A DNA stretch of 64,000 nucleotides from Mycolicibacterium moriokaense (GCF_003201655.1 NZ_QJJU01000004.1:62001-126000); one strand, 5' to 3'; counted from the first letter of the stretch, positions 24,681 to 33,140 are shown. The notes: generated by a model from the sequence alone, not told the origin. Program-made: numbers and translations.

Positions 24681-26390
24681 TTAGTGCTCTGTCCGGCGAC
24701 GCCCCAGCAGCAGGGCGAGTGCGATGGCGCCGAAGCCCAGTGCCACGGTCACCCCTGCGGCGACGTACAGGAAGGCGTCCCGTCCGCTCGTGCCGGCCGG
24801 TGTCTCGTCCGAGGCCAGCCTCAGCTGGTAGTCACCGGGCAGCGGAGCCTGCTGCGGAGCGTCAAGACCCGGGTACTGCTGGGTCTTGTGGACCTCGAAT
24901 TGCCTTTCGCCGCTTGACGTCTGCGTCCACTCGCCCCATGCGGGAGTCGCACCGTCGAGCAGCACCTTGTGCTCGCCGTACTGGGGGTCGTCGCCGACGT
25001 CGACGATGCGCCGAACCCGGAACGGCTCATACCTGGCGTTCGAGTAGTTCACCAGAACGGGGACGTTGTCGTAAGTCAACACCGGAGGCGGGGGCGGCGG
25101 CAGCGGCTGCCCGTACGCCGGGATATACCCGCCGCCGAAGAAGCTGCCGACCGCGACATCGACTGCCGTGGCGACCGCCGCGTTGACGATGTTGGCCGCG
25201 GTGTCGACGACGGCGGTGAAGCTGTACGCCGCGAACTGGGCAACGTCGAGAACCGCGCGCGCCAACGGCGGGATCCACACGATCCTCGGCTGGTAGTCGT
25301 AGATGTAAACGACCCGCACCCGCTCGTGATACGGATTGAGGATGATCGGCCGGTAGTACTCGTCGTACTGCACCCAGTCCGGGCTCCACTGGCGGATATT
25401 GCGGTCCGGCACACGCTCGCTGGTCAGCTTGGCGTCGGCTTTGACGCTGGCATCAACACCGAGCGGACCCTTGACACCGAGGTCGAGGCCGATCGAGGTC
25501 GCGAAGGAGTCAACGTCCTGCTTCGGAGCCGGATCCGCTTTCACCTCAATCGGGTCCACCTTGCTGGCGAGCTCGACATCCGTCTTGGGCGCCTGCAGGG
25601 TCTGCGGTTCAGACATCGCGATGACCTTCGCGGCCTGCGTGACAGACACCGTCGGTCCGCCCGTCGTATTCACCGCGGAGGAATCCTGAGCGGCACTGAC
25701 CTTTGGCTCACTCGACTTCGACTCATTGCCTGGCGTCGCCGACCCACTCGACGGAGTCACAGGAGCAAGGCTCGGCGACGACGCGTCCCCTGCTGCCGAG
25801 CTCGGCGGAACCAGGGCGGCAGACGGGGGCACCGACGCGACCGACGCTGTTGCGGAAGCGCTGCTGGTCGAGGTCGACGGGGCGGAGGACGACTGAGTCG
25901 CCGGGCTCTGCGAGGTCGACGTCGACGTCACCGATGACGGCTCAGAGGTCGGCGGGGCAACTACGCGCGGTGCGGGTGTATCGGTCTTCGTCACGGGCGG
26001 GCTCACCGGCGTCGAAGGCGCCGCAGGTGCGATTGCCGTGACAACCGGCGCGGTCGTCGACTGCGTGACCGGCGGTGGTGGCGGTGTGACAGGTGAGGCC
26101 GGTGCTTCAACCGCCTGCTGCGTCTGCGGCGGCGCCTCGACGACCGGAGCCGCAGGCTGCGGGGCAGGCGCCTTCGGAGGTGGTGCCTCCTGGGGCGGGG
26201 CTTCGACCACCGCTGGAGCCTGCACCTTCGGCTCAGGAGCCGCACTCGTCGTGGTCACGACCTGATCGGTGTCCGGTTTGGCGAATGCCGGCGCGATTCC
26301 ACCGGTCAGCGCGGTGAGCGAGATCACAACTCCTGACGCCAGAACGGCGACAACGCTGCGCTTTGCACAGGTTTCAAACGGTGCACTCAT
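24681..26390 (-). CDS. Large exported, membrane-anchored Pro/Ser/Thr-rich protein
   Basis: Predicted 569 residues. A signal peptide (VVAVLASGVVISLTALTGG, cleavage near AFA) leads into about 200 residues of low-complexity Pro/Ala/Ser/Thr/Val sequence, then a folded part with WSPDWVQYDEYYRPIILNPY, RVVYIYDYQPRIVWIPPLAR and a final transmembrane helix (YVAAGVTVALGFGAIALALL) with an Arg-rich tail. It should be exposed on the outside of the membrane, with the proline-rich part as a stalk. The start at 26390 has AAAGGAG about 12 bp upstream. No enzymatic motif is visible. Similar proteins are found in fast-growing mycobacteria and their role is unknown. Confidence 0.75.
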   Translation of the reverse strand: MSAPFETCAKRSVVAVLASGVVISLTALTGGIAPAFAKPDTDQVVTTTSAAPEPKVQAPAVVEAPPQEAPPPKAPAPQPAAPVVEAPPQTQQAVEAPASPVTPPPPPVTQSTTAPVVTAIAPAAPSTPVSPPVTKTDTPAPRVVAPPTSEPSSVTSTSTSQSPATQSSSAPSTSTSSASATASVASVPPSAALVPPSSAAGDASSPSLAPVTPSSGSATPGNESKSSEPKVSAAQDSSAVNTTGGPTVSVTQAAKVIAMSEPQTLQAPKTDVELASKVDPIEVKADPAPKQDVDSFATSIGLDLGVKGPLGVDASVKADAKLTSERVPDRNIRQWSPDWVQYDEYYRPIILNPYHERVRVVYIYDYQPRIVWIPPLARAVLDVAQFAAYSFTAVVDTAANIVNAAVATAVDVAVGSFFGGGYIPAYGQPLPPPPPPVLTYDNVPVLVNYSNARYEPFRVRRIVDVGDDPQYGEHKVLLDGATPAWGEWTQTSSGERQFEVHKTQQYPGLDAPQQAPLPGDYQLRLASDETPAGTSGRDAFLYVAAGVTVALGFGAIALALLLGRRRTEH

Positions 26391-26608
26391 CTGTGCATCG
26401 ACTCCTTTTGTCTCAAGGAGCATGGCGGTTTTACCCGCCGTTGCTGCCATCCGCGGTCATCTCCCCCAACGCTGGGCCTGGTCCAGCAGTGCCCGCGGCT
26501 CTGATGGTTCATCGCCAGTTCGGCAAATCTGTTACAGAGGCTAACCGGCGGAGGATTATTGACGGAGAGGCTCTGCATTTGGGAGCCCCGCGGGTCAGGA
26601 GGACCGCG

Positions 26609-26953
26609 ATGTCACTCGGGATGCGACTGCTCGGTGCGGTGTTACTTGGCGCCGCGGTATCGCTCGCCACTGCGCCCGTCGCGACCGCCGAACCGGTGTG
26701 GCCGGTACCGGGCGCCGAGTCCGCCGGTGCGACTATCGACGACCTCGAGGCACAAGGGTATGACGTCCGGATCAACTGGGTGAGCGGTGTCAGCTCGGTG
26801 CCGCTGTCGTACTGCAAGGTCACCGCTATCCACAACCCAAACCACTCCCCACCCAGTGAGAGCACCTTCGAGACGGTCTATGTCGACGTCTCGTGTCCAA
26901 ACCCAGATGACAACTGGGGCTGGGGCGGTGTCGGCGTCGGAATCGGCTTTTGA
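26609..26953 (+). CDS. Small exported protein, Cys pair and Gly/Trp tail
   Basis: Predicted 114 residues. AGGAGG precedes the ATG at 26609, which is therefore preferred over upstream in-frame starts. The signal peptide is MRLLGAVLLGAAVSLATAPV with cleavage at ATA. The mature chain has IDDLEAQGYDVRINWVSG, two cysteines (SYCKVTAIHNPNH and VDVSCPNPDD) likely forming a disulphide, and an end rich in Gly and Trp. This is a common exported mycobacterial family without known function. Divergent from the large exported protein gene. Confidence 0.78.
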   Translation: MSLGMRLLGAVLLGAAVSLATAPVATAEPVWPVPGAESAGATIDDLEAQGYDVRINWVSGVSSVPLSYCKVTAIHNPNHSPPSESTFETVYVDVSCPNPDDNWGWGGVGVGIGF

Positions 26954-26960
26954 TCGCCAA

Positions 26961-27377
26961 TCAGATTCTGGTCAACGAGAAATAGACCGGATGCGAGTAG
27001 CCGGGTGCGAGTGCGAACGGACACCACGACATTTCAGGAATTGCCGTGAGCATCGTGCCCTCTTGCCGTTTTGCGTCGACTTTGAACGTGACCGTTCCCG
27101 GGGCGACACCGTCGTTGTTGCACTTGGTCCCGTCTTGCAAGTCAACCACGAATCTCCAGAGGCCGGCGAACGGATGGGCGTCCGCGCTCCAGCCATTGCT
27201 GTCCGCGATGTGGGCGCAGTCCTGTCCGCACGGCGTGACTACCCAGGTGGAGCTCAAACCAGGGCCGTTCGGGATGAAGGTGCCGCTGAAATCGTCGGCA
27301 GCCCGGGCGGGGCCTGCGAAGCCGACGGCGGCGCCTGCGGCGATGACGGCTGCTGCGAAGCCTGCGGTGACGTTCAT
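26961..27377 (-). CDS. Exported Cys-containing protein, paralogue of the protein at 23018-23539
   Basis: Predicted 138 residues. Start 27377 is chosen for GGGAGG just upstream and a clear signal peptide (MNVTAGFAAAVIAAGAAVGF, cleavage near GPARA). The mature domain has STWVVTPCGQDCAHI, FAGLWRFVVDLQDGTKCNND and a late Cys in EMSWCPFAL, the same layout as the larger exported protein to the left. It is convergent with the 114-residue exported protein gene (7 bp between stops). Function unknown. Confidence 0.75.
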   Translation of the reverse strand: MNVTAGFAAAVIAAGAAVGFAGPARAADDFSGTFIPNGPGLSSTWVVTPCGQDCAHIADSNGWSADAHPFAGLWRFVVDLQDGTKCNNDGVAPGTVTFKVDAKRQEGTMLTAIPEMSWCPFALAPGYSHPVYFSLTRI

Positions 27378-27552
27378 GCTGCCTCCCGGTTGCTGGCGGC
27401 GATCCCTGTCGGAACATAGCTCGAACAGCTGGTCACCGTGCCCGAAACCATTAGTACTCATTCTGGCCGGTCCGCCGAGAAATCGCCAAGGCATGCGCCA
27501 CACCCTTTGCCCAACGATTCACAACCGTTGCCCATGCCCGAATTAAGCCCTC

Positions 27553-27636
27553 GGTGTGACGGTCGATACCGCAGGCAACGTCTACGTCATCGACGGCCGC
27601 AACCGCAGGGTGCTCAAACTTGCAGTGCCGAAATAG
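27553..27636 (+). pseudogene. Single NHL-repeat remnant, probably from a PknD-like protein
   Basis: Twenty-seven codons read VTVDTAGNVYVIDGRNRRV and then LKLAVPK before a stop. This is one NHL beta-propeller blade, the last one as found at the end of PknD sensor domains (VD.AGNVYV.D..N.RV.KL). An in-frame TAA stops the frame six bases upstream, so nothing more of the gene remains. The rest of the 316-bp gap 27378-27693 holds the promoter of the exported protein gene and the hairpin at 27649. Confidence 0.65.
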
Positions 27637-27648
27637 ATTATGAGAATG

Positions 27649-27689
27649 GGCCCGCGAGCGGCGTCCCCCGCGTTCGCCGCTCGCGGGCC
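27649..27689. terminator. 15-bp GC-rich hairpin
   Basis: A perfect 15-bp stem (GGCCCGCGAGCGGCG / CGCCGCTCGCGGGCC) with an 11-nt loop, extended by a further GAGA/TCTC pairing across a small internal loop. It lies just downstream of the minus-strand 189-residue protein gene and after the NHL remnant. No U-run. Confidence 0.65.
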
Positions 27690-27693
27690 AGTC

Positions 27694-28263
27694 TCATGTG
27701 GTGGTGCTTTGGACCTTGACGTAGAGGTGATGGAAGCCGGCGAACCCGCCGAACAGGGCTCCGGTCTCGATCACCTTGACGCTGGTCAACTCATCCGGGT
27801 GCGACGGTTCGGACGGCGGCAGATTCGCGACCGCATGAGCGAAGGCCTCGTCGAAGCGGAGCCTCGACGACATCCCGGTTGCCTCATTGCTTGCGGCGAA
27901 TCCGCTCACCGACACGACGTCCGTGAAGTGCGCGAGGTGCAGCCCGGACTCCTCGATGCGGACCTGGTCCTGGCCGTCCGCGTGGTGAACCGTCACCACA
28001 GCCTGGTCTTCGGGGTATGCGAACACCTCAGCGACGGTGTACGGGGTGACGACCTGCGGCCAGATCCCCGGACGGCTGCGGCGAACCAGGTTGTACTGCT
28101 GCGGGAAAATCTGCAGCAGGTTCGGCTCAATATCCACCTCGTAGCCGGGGGTGGGCAGGTCACCTTTGGCGACGATCAGGATGTAGCGACCAGCGCGGAA
28201 CGCCTGGATCGTGTCTCGCTGGGCCAGCTGCTCGGTCGCTTCCACCGCCGTGTCAACAGTCAT
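27694..28263 (-). CDS. Conserved protein of unknown function
   Basis: Predicted 189 residues, no signal peptide or membrane helix. Visible features are a beta-rich N-terminal part (RAGRYILIVAKGDLPTPGYE), a hydrophobic middle (QAVVTVHHADGQDQVRI) and DEAFAHAVANLPPSEPSHPDE followed by GGFAGFHHLYVKV. I do not recognise a family. It is divergent from the aldo-keto reductase with about 118 bp between, and ends at a strong hairpin. Confidence 0.6.
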   Translation of the reverse strand: MTVDTAVEATEQLAQRDTIQAFRAGRYILIVAKGDLPTPGYEVDIEPNLLQIFPQQYNLVRRSRPGIWPQVVTPYTVAEVFAYPEDQAVVTVHHADGQDQVRIEESGLHLAHFTDVVSVSGFAASNEATGMSSRLRFDEAFAHAVANLPPSEPSHPDELTSVKVIETGALFGGFAGFHHLYVKVQSTTT

Positions 28264-28381
28264 CGTCGTCTCCCAGGTTGTGGGGCGGTTGTCAACGAAA
28301 GCATCTCCTCCGATGAGCCGGCGGGCATGAGTAGTCCACTACTCGAATTTGGGTCCAGCGCCATATCAGTACGGTGGGGAC

Positions 28382-29353
28382 ATGAAGTATGTCGACGTCG
28401 ACGGAGTCGGAAAAGTCAGTCGGATCGGTTTGGGCACGTGGCAGTTCGGCTCGACCGAGTGGGGCTACGGCGACAGCTACGCCTCGGGTGCGGCCCGCGA
28501 CATCGTCAAGCGCGCCCTGGCTTTGGGGGTGACGCTGTTCGATACCGCCGAGGTCTACGGACTTGGCAAGAGTGAGCGCATCCTCGGCGAGGCGCTCGGC
28601 GACGAGCGCTCCGCGGTTGCGTTGGCCAGCAAGATCTTTCCGATCGCGCCGTTCCCACCCGTGATCAAACAGCGCGAGCGTGCGAGCGCGCGGCGGTTGC
28701 AAGTGGACCGCATTCCGCTCTACCAGATCCACCAGCCCAACCCCGTGGTGCCGGACTCGGTGATCATGCCGGGAATGCGAAGCCTGCTCGACAGTGGCGA
28801 CATCGGAGCGGCAGGCGTCTCGAACTATTCGCTCGCGCGATGGCAGAAGGCCGACGCCGCGCTCGGGCGGCCGGTCGTCAGCAACCAGGTGCAGTTCTCC
28901 CTCGCCCGCCCCTCGGCGCTCGAGGACCTGGTGCCGTTCGCCGAACGCGAGAACCGCATCGTGATCGCGTACAGCCCGCTTGCGCAGGGACTGCTGGGCG
29001 GCAAGTACGGCCTCGACAATCGACCGGGTGGCGTCCGGGCAGGGAACCAGCTGTTCGGCACCGAGAATCTGCGCCGTGTCGAGCCGCTGCTGCAGACGCT
29101 GCGCGACGTTGCGACGGAGGTCGGCGCAAAGCCGGCCCAGGTGGCGCTCGCATGGCTGATCAGCCTGCCGAACGTGGTCGCGATTCCAGGAGCGTCTAGC
29201 GTCGAGCAACTCGAGTTCAACGTCGCCGCTGCTGACATCGAGCTGAGTCCCCAAGCGCGCGACGCGCTCACCGATGCCGCCCGCGCGTTCCGGCCGGTGT
29301 CCACCCTTGACTTCATCAGCGAACAGATCCGGGAGAAGCTCGGCCGCCGGTAG
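28382..29353 (+). CDS. Aldo-keto reductase
   Basis: Predicted 323-residue TIM-barrel NADP(H) oxidoreductase. Catalytic tetrad: Asp and Tyr in LFDTAEVYGLGKSE, Lys in ALASKIFPIA, His in YQIHQPNPV. The cofactor segment is IPGASSVEQLEFN. It resembles the YajO/YghZ-type general aldehyde reductases; substrate unknown. The start at 28382 (MKYVDVDGV) is favoured by GGTGGGGA 5-10 bp upstream; an extension of 11 codons is possible but lacks a site. Confidence 0.88.
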   Translation: MKYVDVDGVGKVSRIGLGTWQFGSTEWGYGDSYASGAARDIVKRALALGVTLFDTAEVYGLGKSERILGEALGDERSAVALASKIFPIAPFPPVIKQRERASARRLQVDRIPLYQIHQPNPVVPDSVIMPGMRSLLDSGDIGAAGVSNYSLARWQKADAALGRPVVSNQVQFSLARPSALEDLVPFAERENRIVIAYSPLAQGLLGGKYGLDNRPGGVRAGNQLFGTENLRRVEPLLQTLRDVATEVGAKPAQVALAWLISLPNVVAIPGASSVEQLEFNVAAADIELSPQARDALTDAARAFRPVSTLDFISEQIREKLGRR

Positions 29354-29433
29354 CTGAGAGGCGTTCCAATCGGGTGCAGGTATTCTCTCGTGCGCGGCGC
29401 AGGTGCCGCGGTTTGCCACGGAGGAAATCAGAT

Positions 29434-30147
29434 ATGCGCACTCGTAAGGTGGCCGCGCTCGTCGCGGCTCTGGGTATCTTCGGCAGTTCCGGTGTCGCAG
29501 CAGCTGCGCCGCCCAAGGACTACTGCGCCGACGTCAAGGGCGGGAATACGGGCTCCGCGTGCGTGATCCAGATGTCAGACCCCGCCTACAACGTCAATAT
29601 CAGCTTTCCGACGTCTTACCCCGACCAGAAGTCGCTAGCCGACTACGTCACCCAGGCGCGCGATGGATTCCTCAATGTGGCCAAATCGTCTGCACCCCGC
29701 GACATGCCCTACGAGCTGGACATCACCTCCACGAACTACGGGTCGGCGATACCGCCGCGTGGCACGGAGGCCGTCGTACTCAAGACCTACCAGAACGTCG
29801 GCGGCGCGCACCCTCAGACGTTGTACAAAGCGTTCAACTGGGACCAGACGTATCGCAAGCCGATCGTCTGGGACCCGGCGGGCGACGACAAGAAGACCCC
29901 GTTGTGGCGGGTGGACGATCCGCTGAAGGTCGTCTTCCCCATCGTGCAGGCTGAACTGCAGAAGCAGACGGGACAGCCGGTGGCGATTGCACCGACTGCG
30001 GGCTATGACCCCCAGAACTACCAGGAATTCGCGATCACGAACGACGGGGTGATCTTCTTCTTCAGCCAGGGTGTGCTGCTGCCCGAAGCAGCTGGCGCTA
30101 CCCAGGTGTTGGTCCCGCGCTCGGCGATCGACCCGATGCTGGCTTAA
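29434..30147 (+). CDS. Exported MPT64/Rv3036c-like protein (DUF3298/RsiV-type domain)
   Basis: Predicted 237 residues. A signal peptide (MRTRKVAALVAALGIFG, cleavage near AAAA) precedes the mature domain with SFPTSYPDQKSLADYVTQAR, DGFLNV, NVGGAHPQTLYKAFNWD and an end FAITNDGVIFFFSQGVLLPE. These match my memory of M. tuberculosis Rv3036c (TB22.2) and MPT64, which share an RsiV-like fold. The proteins are secreted and have been linked to esterase or host-interacting roles, without firm mechanism. GGAGGAAAT precedes the start. The stop overlaps the convergent HD hydrolase gene by 4 bp. Confidence 0.85.
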   Translation: MRTRKVAALVAALGIFGSSGVAAAAPPKDYCADVKGGNTGSACVIQMSDPAYNVNISFPTSYPDQKSLADYVTQARDGFLNVAKSSAPRDMPYELDITSTNYGSAIPPRGTEAVVLKTYQNVGGAHPQTLYKAFNWDQTYRKPIVWDPAGDDKKTPLWRVDDPLKVVFPIVQAELQKQTGQPVAIAPTAGYDPQNYQEFAITNDGVIFFFSQGVLLPEAAGATQVLVPRSAIDPMLA

Positions 30148-30797
30148 CGGCGATCCGCGCTCGGTTGATCGTTCCACTCGGCGGCGCGTACGAGGTCGAA
30201 AAATGTCACCGGCGGTGTCGCGGCGGGGTACATCAGCTGATGTAGGTGGCCCGGGAATGTCATCGGGTGTCCCTTTGCCGGGTTGGCCTCTACCTGGCGT
30301 GCGATGACTTCGGTCAACGCATAACCGAGGTCGTGGCGTGGCCACTTGGTATGCACCCGATCGGCGAAACCCTCAGGGAGCAGGTGTCTGTCGGTGCCGA
30401 CGATGTCTGTCGAGATGCCCATCTGAGTGACGGCTTGTTCCGCACCGAACTTGTGCGCCAAGCCGATGCTGGTGTGCAGCGCAATCGCCTGCCAGACGGT
30501 CGTGACCCGCGCGTCCTGCACCCCGTGGTCGCGTAGGAAGCGGGCCGCCACATCGGCACCGTCGACCTCGGACCGCTGATCGCCGTTGGCGGCCTCGGTG
30601 GCGCCGAGGTCGTGCAGGATGCAGCTGAGGAACACCAGCTCATCGTCATAGTCGACATCGTTTTTCAGCCCCTTGGCCGCGGCAACCTCGCGGGCGAACA
30701 GGTAGCTGCGAAGGCTGTGGTTGGCGACGAATGCTGGCGACACGTCGAACACGAACTGTTTTGCCGCGCAGGCAATGTCGGAATCTGGAAGCTCCAT
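30144..30797 (-). CDS. HD-domain hydrolase, cyanamide hydratase-like
   Basis: Predicted 217 residues. The HD metal site is visible: His in ANHSLRSYLFAREV, HD in SCILHDLGATEAANG, and a later His in IALHTSIGLAHKFG, fitting cyanamide hydratase (Ddi2)-like HD proteins of similar length. Substrate unknown; nucleotides or small nitriles are possibilities. It is divergent from a GlxA-type regulator with a 75-bp region between, so it may be one of the regulator's targets. Confidence 0.8.
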   Translation of the reverse strand: MELPDSDIACAAKQFVFDVSPAFVANHSLRSYLFAREVAAAKGLKNDVDYDDELVFLSCILHDLGATEAANGDQRSEVDGADVAARFLRDHGVQDARVTTVWQAIALHTSIGLAHKFGAEQAVTQMGISTDIVGTDRHLLPEGFADRVHTKWPRHDLGYALTEVIARQVEANPAKGHPMTFPGHLHQLMYPAATPPVTFFDLVRAAEWNDQPSADRR

Positions 30798-30835
30798 AAC
30801 CGCAACACTGCCCGAGCTGCGTCACGGAAAACCAG

Positions 30836-30845
30836 TGGCCAGATA
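30836..30845 (+). promoter_or_regulatory. AdpA-like box upstream of the second GlxA-type regulator
   Basis: TGGCCAGATA matches TGGCSNGWWY at nine of ten positions and lies 27 bp before the regulator start, between the divergent HD hydrolase and regulator genes. A candidate autoregulatory site. Confidence 0.35.
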
Positions 30846-30872
30846 GACAAATGCTGTTAAGATCTAGCCACG

Positions 30873-31856
30873 ATGATCGTGGGTGTACTGGCGCTGGAGC
30901 AGGTCATGGGATTCGAACTGATGATTCCCGGCCAGGTCTTCGGCATGGCCAATCTGGCTGCAGCGGAGCCTGGAGTCGTGAATCCCGACGGCGCGCTGCC
31001 GGGATATGAGGTTCGGGTGTGCGGACAACGCCCGTCGATCAGCACGACAGCGGACTGGGGCATGGTCGAGATTCGAACGTCCTACGGGATGGACGCCCTC
31101 GCGGAAGCGGACCTCGTGGTGGTGCCGGGAACCCACCAATTCCTCGAAGAGCCTGACCCGCAAGTCATTTCGGCACTGCGAGCCGCCGCCGGCAATGGTG
31201 CCCGGATCGCGGCGATGTGCGTCGGGGCCTTCACGCTGGCTGCTGCAGGCCTGCTCGACGGCAGGCGTGCCACCACGCACTGGCAGTTCGCCGGCGAACT
31301 GGCGCGGCGGTATCCCGAGATCGACGTCGACCCCGGCGTCCTGTTCGTTGACGAGGGTTCCGTTCTTACGTCTGCAGGAGTGGCGTCGGGCCTGGACTTG
31401 TGTCTGCATCTGATCCGCCAGCACGCCGGCCCCGACCTGGCAGGGCGCACCGCACGGCGGGTGGTGATACCTGCGTGGCGGGATGGCGGCCAGGCGCAGT
31501 ACATCGAGCACGCAGCGCCCGCCGACGCCGAGCATCCGCTGCAGCCAACGATCACCTGGATGGAGGAGAACGCGCTCGACGGACTCGACCTGCAGGCCAT
31601 CGCAAAACACGCATCGGTCAGCGTGCGAACGCTCAACCGGCAGTTTCGCGAGCATTTCGGCACCACCCCACTGGGATCACTCGCCAGAATGCGCGTCGAC
31701 CGGGCGCGTCGACTGCTGGAATCCACGGGGCTGACCGTGGATCGCGTCGCCGAGCAGTCTGGGTTCGGCTCCTACGCGTCGCTGCGCTATCACTTCCTTC
31801 GCATGGTCGGTGTGTCGCCGCAGAAATACCGGCAGAGCTACACAGCCGGGAACTGA
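30873..31856 (+). CDS. GlxA-type AraC regulator (DJ-1/PfpI domain plus AraC HTH)
   Basis: Predicted 327 residues. The N-terminal DJ-1/PfpI domain (MIVGVLALEQVMGFELMIPG) has the elbow Cys in IAAMCVGAFTLAAAGLLDG and RRATTHW; the C-terminal AraC domain shows LDLQAIAKHASVSVRTLNRQF and SGFGSYASLRYHFLRMVG. The second regulator of this architecture in the window. It sits between an HD hydrolase (divergent) and an Old Yellow Enzyme gene (downstream), both candidate targets. Ligand unknown. Confidence 0.88.
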   Translation: MIVGVLALEQVMGFELMIPGQVFGMANLAAAEPGVVNPDGALPGYEVRVCGQRPSISTTADWGMVEIRTSYGMDALAEADLVVVPGTHQFLEEPDPQVISALRAAAGNGARIAAMCVGAFTLAAAGLLDGRRATTHWQFAGELARRYPEIDVDPGVLFVDEGSVLTSAGVASGLDLCLHLIRQHAGPDLAGRTARRVVIPAWRDGGQAQYIEHAAPADAEHPLQPTITWMEENALDGLDLQAIAKHASVSVRTLNRQFREHFGTTPLGSLARMRVDRARRLLESTGLTVDRVAEQSGFGSYASLRYHFLRMVGVSPQKYRQSYTAGN

Positions 31857-31886
31857 ATGGCCAGAACTGCACATTCTGTGGCCATT
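31856..31886. promoter_or_regulatory. Inverted repeat with full AdpA-like box upstream of the OYE gene
   Basis: AATGGCCA (31856-31863) and TGGCCATT (31879-31886) form a perfect 8-bp inverted repeat with a 15-bp spacer. Inside, TGGCCAGAAC (31858-31867) is a full match to the TGGCSNGWWY AdpA consensus. The element lies about 90 bp before the OYE start and directly after the GlxA-type regulator gene, so it may be a regulator site or a weak terminator hairpin. Confidence 0.45.
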
Positions 31887-31974
31887 TGGCGACTGGCACG
31901 TCGACCTGAAGCACAGGAAGGTTGTCGGAAATGACGACGGGCAGTTCGGAATTGCACGCCAAGCAGGAAGTCTC

Positions 31975-33081
31975 GTGAGCGCCACTCAGCCGCTACTTCA
32001 GCCCTACAAGATGGGCGAATACCAGCTCGCCAATCGCGTCGTCATGGCGCCGCTGACACGTTGCCGCGCAACGAATCCCGATCTGCTGCCGACGGAACTG
32101 CACGTGCGCTACTACGCCCAACGCGCCTCAGCCGGATTGATCATCACTGAAGGCACATGGATCAGTCGCGACTCCGTCGGCTGGCACGACGTTCCCGGAC
32201 TGTTCACCGACGCCCAGGTGCGCGCTTGGTCGACGGTCACTGACGCCGTGCACCGTCGAGGTGGTCTCATCTTCGTGCAGCTGTGGCACACGGGATCGTC
32301 GTCGCATCCCGACTTCTTCGATGGCACAGCACCATTGGCCCCGTCGGCCGTCAACCCCGGATTGAGTTCGCCAACGCCATCGGGAAACAAGTCGACCGTG
32401 ATCCCGAGGGCGATGACGCGAGACGACATTCGTACCACGATCAATGATTACGCCACCGCTGCCGCCAACGCGATGCGCGCCGGGTTCGACGGGGTGCAGC
32501 TTCAGGCGGGATTCAACTACCTCATCAGCCAGTTCCTCAACCCACACACCAACGTGCGCACCGACGCTTACGGCGGCCCGATAGAAAATCGGGCACGCCT
32601 CCTGTTCGATGTGCTCGACGCGGTCGTCGAATGCATCGATGTCGGCAGGGTCGGAGTCAAGGCCGGGCCGTCCTGGGGCGAACGGGGTGAGTTTGTGTCC
32701 ACCGCCGACACTTTGGCCACCAGCGAGTATGTGGTCGACCGGCTCAACGATTACCCGTTGGCACACTGGTTGTTGATGGGTGCGATGGCCGATCTCAGCG
32801 GTGGCCCGCTGTCCAGCTTGCAGGGCGACGGCATGTTCAGCCACTTCCGGCCCCGCTATCGCGGCACCCTCGTCTCCAACGTAGGCATGACCCACGAGCG
32901 GGGAAACCAGCTCATCGCCGACGAGATGGCCGATCTCGTCGCATTCGGAGAACCGTTCATCGCCAACCCCGACCTGCCTGCACGCTTCGCCTCCCAGGCG
33001 CCGATCGAGCGATCAGACCGCGCCTTGCATTACTCACCGGGCCCCCACGGGTATACCGACTACCCGTCCTACCAGCAATAG
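31975..33081 (+). CDS. Old Yellow Enzyme-type flavin oxidoreductase with divergent active site
   Basis: Predicted 368-residue FMN TIM-barrel enzyme related to NemA/OPR alkene reductases. Recognisable parts: NRVVMAPLTRCRA (N-terminal strand), GLIITEGTWIS, QLWHTGSSSH where most members have QLWHxGRVSH, RTDAYGGPIENRARLLFDV, and FGEPFIANPDLP. The phenol-binding pair of OYE (His and Asn in the usual IHGANGYL) is replaced here by VQLQAGFNYL. Electron-poor alkenes or nitro compounds are the family's substrates, but this one may act differently. GTG 31975 with AGGAAG upstream is the chosen start. Confidence 0.8.
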   Translation: MSATQPLLQPYKMGEYQLANRVVMAPLTRCRATNPDLLPTELHVRYYAQRASAGLIITEGTWISRDSVGWHDVPGLFTDAQVRAWSTVTDAVHRRGGLIFVQLWHTGSSSHPDFFDGTAPLAPSAVNPGLSSPTPSGNKSTVIPRAMTRDDIRTTINDYATAAANAMRAGFDGVQLQAGFNYLISQFLNPHTNVRTDAYGGPIENRARLLFDVLDAVVECIDVGRVGVKAGPSWGERGEFVSTADTLATSEYVVDRLNDYPLAHWLLMGAMADLSGGPLSSLQGDGMFSHFRPRYRGTLVSNVGMTHERGNQLIADEMADLVAFGEPFIANPDLPARFASQAPIERSDRALHYSPGPHGYTDYPSYQQ

Positions 33082-33140
33082 GACAGCAGCATGGACGAAT
33101 TCGTCTGTGCCGAACAGGCATTGGGCGGGTGATCGACGCC

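Noticed and set aside
25760..26260. Low-complexity DNA that could be read as repeats or several small genes on the plus strand
   Set aside because: It encodes the Pro/Ser/Thr/Ala-rich stalk of the large exported protein in one continuous frame.
28292..29419. A 375-codon open frame on the minus strand
   Set aside because: Antisense to the aldo-keto reductase, whose catalytic residues are all present; the frame is compositional shadow.
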